Source: Candidatus Lambdaproteobacteria bacterium
GTDB lineage: Bacteria > SAR324 > NAC60-12
Assembly (NCBI GenBank): GCA_012964265.1
Contig: DTUH01000146.1
Location: 1 to 10,362 of the forward strand
Reading direction: 5' to 3'
Length of the DNA: 10,362 nt
Each line of letters starts with the position of its first letter. Within the stretch, counting starts at the first letter, position 1. A program made the position numbers and the translations under genes. The notes below the pieces were generated by a model. That model saw nothing but the letters and a program-made list of their open reading frames with translations, was not told the origin of the DNA and made no database searches. Below are positions 1-7,200 of this stretch, piece after piece.

Positions 1-222
1 CAAAAAACACAGGAAACCGGATTTGCACACTACTGGTCACGTTCCCGGAATGCCCTCTGGAAAAAAGGGGAGAGCTCTGGACATTTTCAGCAAATTGTGG
101 AGGTGCTGGTGGATTGTGATGAAGACACCCTGCTATATAAAGTTCATCAAACCGGACCTGCGTGTCATACCGGTGCACCGACCTGTTTTTTCCGTGAATT
201 GAAAAAAACTAAAGTTAAATAA
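1..222 (+). CDS. hisI: Phosphoribosyl-AMP cyclohydrolase HisI, C-terminal part (5' end outside window)
   Basis: The reading frame is open from the first base to TAA at 220-222 and gives the last 73 residues. HisI opens the adenine ring of phosphoribosyl-AMP in histidine biosynthesis and is a cytoplasmic zinc enzyme. Visible motifs are YWSRSRNALWKKGESSGH, the DCDEDTLL segment and the ACHTGAPTCF segment. The three cysteines (residues 39, 55 and 62 of the visible part) are spaced 16 and 7 residues apart, the spacing of the family's zinc ligands, and the aspartates around the first cysteine match the metal-binding acidic cluster. The protein stops soon after the last cysteine, so no HisE domain is fused behind it, unlike the enterobacterial HisIE. 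The stop lies 2 bases before the next ATG, which suggests cotranscription with the acyl-CoA dehydrogenase gene. The family call is secure; only the N-terminus is missing. Confidence 0.93.
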   Translation, partial: QKTQETGFAHYWSRSRNALWKKGESSGHFQQIVEVLVDCDEDTLLYKVHQTGPACHTGAPTCFFRELKKTKVK

Positions 223-224
223 AA

Positions 225-1388
225 ATGAACTGGGATATTAAACTGAATGAAGAAGTAGACATGCTCCGGGAAACGGTGCTACAGTTTGCCGAAAAACGCA
301 TTGCACCGATTGCCGAAGACGTTGACCGTGACAACGAGTTTCCACAACATTTGTGGAAAGAACTCGGTGATTTGGGATTATTGGGAATGACCGTTTCGGC
401 AGAATATGGAGGTTCCGAAATGACTTATTTAGCACATTTGGTAGCAGTCGAGGAAATTTCCAGAGCATCTGCTTCGGTCGGATTATCTTACGGAGCGCAC
501 TCGAATTTATGTGTCAATCAACTCCAGATCAACGGCAGTCAAGCACAAAAACAAAAATATCTTCCTAAACTTTGTTCAGGTGAACATGTCGGAGCATTGG
601 CCATGTCAGAATCGGGAGCAGGCTCAGATGTGGTCGGATCGATGGCTTGCAATGCGGAAAAACGCGGCGAATACTGGGTTGCAAATGGTTCCAAAATGTG
701 GATTACAAACGGGCCGGATGCAGACGTCTTAATCGTGTACATGCGTACTGCACCCAAAGATCAGGGTTCGAAAGCAATGACTGCTTTCATTGTTGAAAAA
801 GAGATGAAAGGTTTTTCAACGGCGCAGAAGCTGGACAAACTCGGAATGCGGGGTTCCAATACTTGTGAACTTGTTTTTGAGGATTGTGAAATTCCGGATG
901 AAAATGTGGTACGTGAAGCAAATCAAGGGGTGAAAGTTTTGATGAGTGGACTGAATTTGGAGCGGGTAGTACTTTCCGGAGGACCTCTCGGAATCATGCA
1001 GGCCGCATTGGACGTGACATTGCCTTACGTGCATGAGCGCTGGCAGTTTGACCAGCCCATTGGCACTTTTGAGTTGATGCAGGGCAAGCTTGCGGACATG
1101 TACACTGCCCTCCAATCTTCGCGTGCTTTTTGTTATCGTGTCGCCGAAAGTTGTGATAAAAAACAAGTCTCCCGCAGAGATACCGCTGCTTGTTTGCTAC
1201 TCGCTTCAGAGAATGCTGTCAAAGTCTCTCTGGAGGCAATTCAATCTTTAGGCGGAAACGGTTACATCAATGATTATCCTACAGGACGGTTGTTGCGTGA
1301 CGCCAAACTTTATGATATTGGCGCGGGCACAAACGAAATTCGGCGAATGCTGATAGGCAGGGAATTATTTGATGAGACAACGGTTTAG
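225..1388 (+). CDS. ivd: Isovaleryl-CoA dehydrogenase (acyl-CoA dehydrogenase family)
   Basis: This 387-residue cytoplasmic FAD enzyme is of normal length for the family and should oxidise isovaleryl-CoA to 3-methylcrotonyl-CoA in leucine degradation, passing electrons to electron-transfer flavoprotein. The acyl-CoA dehydrogenase motifs are present: AMSESGAGSDVVGSM (residues 126-140), WITNGPDADV (159-168) and QSLGGNGYINDYPTGRLLRD (340-359). The isovaleryl-type assignment rests on the catalytic base. A glutamate sits in GLNLERVVLSGGPLGIMQ (E246), where isovaleryl-CoA dehydrogenases carry it, while the position used by medium-chain enzymes reads YDIGAGTNEIRR, with glycine there. The ATG at 225 is the natural N-terminus. 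It is preceded by an A-rich stretch with no clear Shine-Dalgarno sequence and may depend on translation of hisI, which ends 2 bases upstream. No methylcrotonyl-CoA carboxylase gene is in the window. A related short branched-chain acyl-CoA substrate remains possible. Confidence 0.9.
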   Translation: MNWDIKLNEEVDMLRETVLQFAEKRIAPIAEDVDRDNEFPQHLWKELGDLGLLGMTVSAEYGGSEMTYLAHLVAVEEISRASASVGLSYGAHSNLCVNQLQINGSQAQKQKYLPKLCSGEHVGALAMSESGAGSDVVGSMACNAEKRGEYWVANGSKMWITNGPDADVLIVYMRTAPKDQGSKAMTAFIVEKEMKGFSTAQKLDKLGMRGSNTCELVFEDCEIPDENVVREANQGVKVLMSGLNLERVVLSGGPLGIMQAALDVTLPYVHERWQFDQPIGTFELMQGKLADMYTALQSSRAFCYRVAESCDKKQVSRRDTAACLLLASENAVKVSLEAIQSLGGNGYINDYPTGRLLRDAKLYDIGAGTNEIRRMLIGRELFDETTV

Positions 1389-1393
1389 CAATT

Positions 1394-2854
1394 CTATGCC
1401 GCGTCAATTTGCCGGTTAAATTCCACAATCAAATCATCAATTTGTGGAGCGAGTGCAAAGATGTTTTGCCAATATGCTTCATGATTATACCATTGTTCAT
1501 TCAGTTCAGACAACTCTCGTCCCTGCTGTTCAACCCATGTAAAGTATTTGAGATTATGAATTCTTTTCTTTTCATAATGTGTTAATTCCAGCACATTATC
1601 AATTCCGGAATCCATCAGCAGCTGCATATCTTTGTGTGCATCAATGTTTGTGTATTGTCCTCGTTCCGCAGCCAGTTCTTCGATGCGCGAACCGTAAAGT
1701 TCCATTGAATCCGTCAGAATTGTTACCACGAAATCATCTTTAGTCAACTCAAAATATTTTGCGAATTTGATTGCGGCAAGCACGTTTCCAATTCCGGATA
1801 TACCCAACAGATCCAGCTGTTCCACAAATTCCGGTTCCACACCGTAGTGTGCCAGGGTCTCCCGCCCCTTGCTTTCATTGAAAAGCCGTAGCAGACGGAC
1901 TGCAGCCTCATCATCAACCCCAATCACCATGTCCGTGTTTTTGCAGTCGTGAATCCAGGGAACATGTTTGTCGCCGATGCCTTCGATTCGGTGATCTCCA
2001 AAACCATTGTTCAGCAAAGTAGGACACTGCAGAGCTTCCGCAACTGCCAATTTAGAACCGGGGAATTTTTCTTTCAGATAATATCCAAAAGCCATTGAAC
2101 CCGCCGATCCGGAAGATGAAATTGCTCCGGCAACGTGTCCGTTTGCACCCATTTCCTGCTTCAAAGCTTCTTCCGCAGCTTTGCCAGTTATCATATAATG
2201 CCAAAGCGGATTTCCAAACTCTTCAAACTGATTGAAAATCTGGATATCGTTTCGCGTGCTTTTCAGTTCCCAGCATTTGTCAAAAATTTCTTTCACATTG
2301 CTTTCACAACCAGGAGTTGCAATCACTTCTCCGGCCACTTTCTCCAGCCAATCAAAACGTTCGCGCGACATGTTTTCAGGTAAAATCGCAATAGAATCGC
2401 AACCCAGTAGTGAAGAAACATAAGCCCCGCCTCTGCAGTAATTTCCGGTAGAGGGCCAGACTGCTTTGGTTTCTGCCGGACAAAATTGTCCTGTGGTCAA
2501 TGCCGGAGCCAGACAGCCGTACGTGGCCCCGACTTTGTGCGCGCCTGTTGGAAACCACTTGCCGACCAGTGCGATAATTTTTGCTTTGACGCCGGAAAGC
2601 TCAGGAGGAATCACCACATAATTTACACCGCCGAAACCACCTCCATCTAAGACGGGTTCATTTTTCCAGCTAATCCGAAATAAATTGGCGGGATGTGTTT
2701 CCCACAAACTCACGTTTTTCAATTCGTCCTTGATTTCTTCCGAAATTGTTTCCGGATTCTGCATCTGTCCGAAGGTGGGAAGTTTGATTTTACGTTCGCG
2801 GCAGTGTTTTGCGTTCTGCTGAATTTTTGCTTCGTTTATTGTTAAATCGATCAT
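1394..2854 (-). CDS. Large PLP-dependent fold-type II (cysteine synthase/threonine synthase-like) enzyme, substrate unknown
   Basis: This 486-residue protein resembles what databases usually call a pyridoxal-5'-phosphate-dependent protein, beta subunit. I recognise the family, but know of no assigned reaction. It has the tryptophan synthase beta fold signature: a candidate Schiff-base lysine K107 in PTGAHKVGATYG, a substrate loop STGNYCRGG (135-143), a phosphate-binding serine/glycine loop SSSGSAGSM (246-254), and conserved blocks GFGDHRIEGIGDKHVPWIH (284-302), GISGIGN (351-357) and TDSMELYGSR (381-390). It is much longer than O-acetylserine sulfhydrylases (about 300-330 residues): roughly 70 extra residues precede the core and about 100 follow it, the tail including HNLKYFTWVEQQGRELSELN (433-452). 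It starts at ATG 2854-2852 behind an A-rich leader without a Shine-Dalgarno sequence. It lies 85 bases downstream of thrC on the same strand, so cotranscription is likely. A beta-elimination or beta/gamma-replacement on an amino acid is an inference from fold only. Confidence 0.8.
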   Translation of the reverse strand: MIDLTINEAKIQQNAKHCRERKIKLPTFGQMQNPETISEEIKDELKNVSLWETHPANLFRISWKNEPVLDGGGFGGVNYVVIPPELSGVKAKIIALVGKWFPTGAHKVGATYGCLAPALTTGQFCPAETKAVWPSTGNYCRGGAYVSSLLGCDSIAILPENMSRERFDWLEKVAGEVIATPGCESNVKEIFDKCWELKSTRNDIQIFNQFEEFGNPLWHYMITGKAAEEALKQEMGANGHVAGAISSSGSAGSMAFGYYLKEKFPGSKLAVAEALQCPTLLNNGFGDHRIEGIGDKHVPWIHDCKNTDMVIGVDDEAAVRLLRLFNESKGRETLAHYGVEPEFVEQLDLLGISGIGNVLAAIKFAKYFELTKDDFVVTILTDSMELYGSRIEELAAERGQYTNIDAHKDMQLLMDSGIDNVLELTHYEKKRIHNLKYFTWVEQQGRELSELNEQWYNHEAYWQNIFALAPQIDDLIVEFNRQIDAA

Positions 2855-2939
2855 ATTTTTTTAGCTTATAATTTTGGCAGTTTATTTTTGATGGAATCGT
2901 AAGAAGTTGTCATTTTTACTTTTTAGAAGCACATCATTT

Positions 2940-4115
2940 TTAAGAAATTTCATCAAGCGAATTGACAGCCTTTTCAGGAATAATAATATTTTTTGCCGCA
3001 GAACCGATATCTTTCAGTCCGTTTCCAGTCAGTAGCACCACACAGGTTTCACCGGAATCCAGAGACCGTTTCTGATTCAAAAACCCCGCATAAGCGGCGG
3101 CGGCGGCCGGTTCTGAAAAAAGTCCACAATCCGAAGAAAGTTCTTTTTGTGCAGAAAGGATTTCTTCATCTGTGACAGTAATACATCTGCCATCGAAATC
3201 TTTCAAATTTTTCAGTGCAAGATGCCCGTTGCTGGGAACATCGACTGAAATTGAGTCCGCAACGGTTTTTGCAGGCTTCCCATCAAAAACACCGGATTCC
3301 ATAGCACGGTAAATAGCGGCGCTTCCGGAAGCCTGTACCGCATGAACTGTGGGTATTTTGACAATCCTGCCAAGCTGCAGCAGATCCCGGAATCCTTTGT
3401 AAATGCCCGACAAAATGACGCCGTCTCCAACTCCGACAAAAACATGATCCGGTGCTTTTTTGAGCTGATTTAAAATTTCGATTGAAACCGTTTTCTTGCC
3501 TTCCACAGTCATTGGATTGTAAGCCGTGTTGCGGTTCATTCCTCCATGAGTATTTGAGTATTCCAGTGAAAGCGCAAAAGCCTGATCGTAATTTTTCTCT
3601 GCAAGTACGACATCCGCTCCATACTGCAATGCCTGGATCATTTTTGCAGGAGGTGCTGTCCTGGGCAAAAAGAGCTTAATTTTCAACCCGGCTGCAGCAC
3701 CGACTCCAGCCATGGACGAGCCCGCGTTTCCTGTAGAGGCGACCACAACTTCACGGATAGCGTATTTGCGCGCAAACGCCGCCACCAAAAAGGAAGCCCT
3801 GTCTTTTAGTGAACCGGTAGGATTTGCTCCGTCATCTTTCAAATATAATTCCGGAAAACCATATTTTGACAACAAATTTTCCGGATGCCAAAGTGGAGTA
3901 TTTCCAACCGGAATTGCCGGAAAATACTGCCGTTCCACCGGTAAAAAATCTAAAGGATTTTCACTTTCAGGAGTACCTTTCCATTCCACTTCCAGAACAC
4001 CATTCAGCGGCTGTCCGGATTTCTGCGTTGCCGAGCAGTCCGGACAAAGCATCAGTTCCGGAACAATCTCATAAGTTGCGGAGCACTGACTGCATTTGTA
4101 GTTAAAACTTAACAA
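2940..4115 (-). CDS. thrC: Threonine synthase with N-terminal zinc ribbon
   Basis: This 391-residue PLP enzyme should convert O-phosphohomoserine to threonine and phosphate, the last step of threonine biosynthesis, in the cytoplasm. The N-terminus is a zinc ribbon with C8-x2-C11 and C24-x2-C27, followed by the fold-type II PLP core. K104 in ANPTGSLKDRAS is the Schiff-base lysine, ASTGNAGSS (126-134) is the substrate loop, GVGDG (228-232) is a phosphate-binding loop, and LLTGNGLKD (361-369) is typical of threonine synthase. The start has to be TTG at 4115-4113: an in-frame TAG lies at 4130-4128, and no ATG or GTG occurs between it and the zinc-ribbon cysteines. A weak purine-rich site AGAAAGAG (4129-4122) sits 6 bases before the TTG. 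The gene lies 103 bases downstream of dnaE on the same strand and 85 bases upstream of the second PLP gene. No homoserine kinase or dehydrogenase gene is in view. Confidence 0.92.
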   Translation of the reverse strand: MLSFNYKCSQCSATYEIVPELMLCPDCSATQKSGQPLNGVLEVEWKGTPESENPLDFLPVERQYFPAIPVGNTPLWHPENLLSKYGFPELYLKDDGANPTGSLKDRASFLVAAFARKYAIREVVVASTGNAGSSMAGVGAAAGLKIKLFLPRTAPPAKMIQALQYGADVVLAEKNYDQAFALSLEYSNTHGGMNRNTAYNPMTVEGKKTVSIEILNQLKKAPDHVFVGVGDGVILSGIYKGFRDLLQLGRIVKIPTVHAVQASGSAAIYRAMESGVFDGKPAKTVADSISVDVPSNGHLALKNLKDFDGRCITVTDEEILSAQKELSSDCGLFSEPAAAAAYAGFLNQKRSLDSGETCVVLLTGNGLKDIGSAAKNIIIPEKAVNSLDEIS

Positions 4116-4179
4116 TGAACACTCTTTCTATTCCGTTGATTAAATCTCTCAGATCCTGTACTTTCTCCGGAACAAGCAT
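4102..4179 (-). CDS. Possible 25-codon ORF overlapping the thrC start (unproven)
   Basis: On the - strand an ATG at 4179-4177 opens a 25-codon frame ending in TAA at 4104-4102, running through and past the TTG start of thrC in another frame. The peptide reads MLVPEKVQDLRDLINGIERV followed by FIVKF; its middle could form an amphipathic helix. It has no Shine-Dalgarno sequence of its own, is not rich in threonine or isoleucine codons as a classical threonine leader peptide would be, and I do not recognise it. It could couple translation into thrC, or be a chance frame. Confidence 0.2.
   Translation of the reverse strand: MLVPEKVQDLRDLINGIERVFIVKF
4122..4129 (-). promoter_or_regulatory. Ribosome binding site deciding the TTG start of thrC
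   Basis: Read on the - strand the bases are AGAAAGAG followed by a 6-base spacer (TGTTCA) and TTG. The match to the usual AGAAAGGAGG anti-Shine-Dalgarno complement is partial. It matters because no ATG or GTG start is available between the upstream in-frame stop and the zinc ribbon. Confidence 0.45.
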
Positions 4180-4218
4180 ACTAAAAATAAGGTCAAAAAA
4201 CGAGATTTTTTCTTTAAA

Positions 4219-7200
4219 TTAATGGAGTTTACTTTTTGATGAATAACTAAATTCTAAAGTCTGGAAAGGGAGGAGTTCTTCCAGTTCTTCAATCAGTTCT
4301 GAAGTTATACTGATCTGCTCTTCCGGAGTGATGGTAACAGAAGCGGCTTCCGGTGTTTGAACTGAAAATGAGAAAGGCCTGTCTCCGGAATATTTTTGCA
4401 GTGTACTCCGAAGCAAATTTATTGCTTCCTGTTTCAAAGGTTCTGTGCCAATTTTTATAACCATGCTTTTTGCCTCAGCTTCCCGGATTTCACTGAGCCT
4501 GCGTACATTGTCCACAAACATTCCCACCTCTTCATCACGAAATTTCACCCGTCCGGAAATCAAAAGCGGTTCGTCGCTTTCAAGCAGTTCTTCCACCTTC
4601 TCATAAACCGAAGCAAAGACAGGAATCTCAATGGTTCCCCGTGTATCTTCAAGAGTAACAATGGCAAACTTTTCATTGCTTTGGTTCAGACGGACGGTGT
4701 TATTTACGACAATTCCGATTAAAGATACTTTATTTTTTTCTGCGTGTGTACCTTCTTTCAATTTTGCCGTTGTTGTTGCCAGTAGTTTCATTTCAGAAGA
4801 ATAACTGTCCAGCGGATGCCCTGAAACATAAAATCCGAGTGCCGCCTTTTCCTGCTTGAGACGTTCCCGTTTAGGCCAATTTCTGACTTCCGGAAATTCA
4901 AGTTGAGTTTCGGTAGCCTTCGCATCACCCTCATCCATCAAGTCGAAAAAGGAATCTTGAGATGGTTCTTCAGCACGCTGAAATTCCTGTGCTAAATGAA
5001 ACGCGGCATCGAGCGCAGCGAATAATTGTGCGCGATTTTCATGCAGCGAGTCGAAAGCTCCGCATTTGACCAAGGTTTCCAACATTCTACGATTAACTTC
5101 ATTCAAGTTAACTTTCTTCATAAATTCCATAAAATCAGTCAATTGTCCATGTTCGCTCCTGACTTTCAAAATAGCATCAACCGCTTTACCGCCCACATTT
5201 TTTACTGCATTCAAGCCAAAACGAATCACTTCAACTCTTGCCTCCCTGCGTAGCCATTCCGCAAAGGAACTTCCTGGATTTAATGTAAATGCTTGAGAGT
5301 GTCCGCTTTCTCCTTCCGTGTTCAGTTTAATTATTTTCAGGAATTCATCTTCATCTTTGAAATCCCGATTTTTTAGTTTCTTTAAAGACCTCCGGAGTGG
5401 TTCCAGCCAGTTTTCCGTAAATGAATCTTTTAAAGGTTTGCCGCCTGCGAAATCACGCTCAAAATGCGACAGTGTTATAGCTGTAATTCTAAATTCCGTC
5501 GGAGCTACCGTAAAAGTTTTTGCACTGTGATTCACATCCGGAGGTAAAACTTTGACTCCCATGGACTTACATTCACTGATGTAATTGATAATGTTGTCCT
5601 GATTGTTGACTGAACCATTGAATAACGCTGCCATCAGCTGCACCGGATAATGTGCCTTAAGATATGCAGTTTGATAGGAAATCATACCATAGGCTACACT
5701 GTGAGACTTGTTAAATCCATATCCGGAAAAATAATTAATTGTATCAAATATTTCATTGGCTTTTTCTTCAGGTGTGCTCTCCTGTGGACATTGCTCCACA
5801 AATTCCGTATTTTTCAAGCAGCCTTCTACAAATTGTATCCGCTGTTCCGCCAGAATCTCAGGAGTCTTTTTTCCAATCGCACGACGTAGTAAATCCGCCT
5901 GTCCCAACGAAAATCCAGCCAGAACCTGTACACTTTTAATTATCTGCTCCTGATAAACCAGCACCCCGTACGTTTCCTTCAGAATGTCCGCCATCAGTGG
6001 ATGTGGAAAAACAACTCGCTTTCTTTTATGTTTGCACTGCACATAATCCTCAACCATTCCGGAACCTAAAGGGCCCGGACGATAAAGAGCCAAAATCGCG
6101 ACAATGTCTTCAAACGCTGAGGGCTGCATGTTTGAAACCAGGCGTTTCATGCCTGACGATTCAAGCTGGAAAACTCCTATGGTATCCGCACGGCAAAACA
6201 AATCAAAAGTTAAAGGATCGTCCATTGCAATGCGAGAGATATCTACCCTGGCTGAATCAAGGCGGCTTTTACTGATCAAGTCCAGTGTATTGTCAATGGT
6301 GGAAAGATTTTGCAAACCGAGGAAATCAAACTTGACCGCGCCCTGGTCCTCTGCATATTTCATTGGATACATCGACTGCAGCGTGCCTTCTTTTCCAGTG
6401 CAGACAGGCATCACTTCACGGATATCCTGATTCATAATGATTACACCGGCTGCGTGCGTTCCCAGATGTGTGTTCAAATCTTCCAGCTGCCGACTGAACT
6501 TAATCAAGCGCTGCTCATTTTCACTGCCTTCACTGGCAAGGACTGCCAATTCAGGTTCTTTTTCGAGTGCCTGATCGAGTGTGATATTCAAATCATTTGG
6601 CACCAATTTCGCTATTTTATCAGCTTCCGAATAAGGGAAATCCAGCACTCGCGCTACACCGCGAACTACAGCTTTGGCTTTGAGGGAACCAAAGGTGGAA
6701 ATTTGACATACATTTTTTTCGCCATATTTTTCACGCACATGCTCTATAACTTTTTCTCTGCCCTCTACATCAAAATCAATATCAAAATCAGGCAGGCTGA
6801 CACGGTATGGATTCAGAAAACGCTCAAAGAGCAACCCATAATGCAGTGGATCAATATCCGTGATCAGTAGAGCATAGGCTACCAGCGAACCTGCTCCGGA
6901 TCCTCTTCCGGGTCCGACTGAAATCCCATTATCTTTTGCCCATTTGATAAACTCGGAAACAATTAAAAAATATCCCGGAAACCCCATTTGAATGATTACG
7001 TCCAGTTCAAAACTTAAACGCTCTGAATAAGGCTGACGAAATTCTTCAAAAGAGACTTCCGGTTCATACAGTTCAAAAAGTTTTGCAATTCTTTTTTCCA
7101 GACCTTTTTTTGCATCATCACGCAATTTTGAATCGACCGTTTCATCTTCTCTTGTGGAAATTTGCGGAAGAAAGATTTTATTATTTTCGAGGGAAAGTTC

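Noticed and set aside
4195..4211. AAAAAA-CGAGA-TTTTTT dyad just after the dnaE stop, as an intrinsic terminator
   Set aside because: The stem would be six A-U pairs only, without GC content, so it would be too weak to stop transcription; thrC probably continues the dnaE transcript.
5227..5502. Intein in DnaE
   Set aside because: The extra segment is only about 90 residues and lacks the cysteine or serine at the first splice junction and the terminal His-Asn required for splicing.
6310..6870. 186-codon + strand frame inside dnaE
   Set aside because: It lies entirely antisense to conserved polymerase core sequence and its translation resembles no protein I know; it is a shadow of the dnaE frame.
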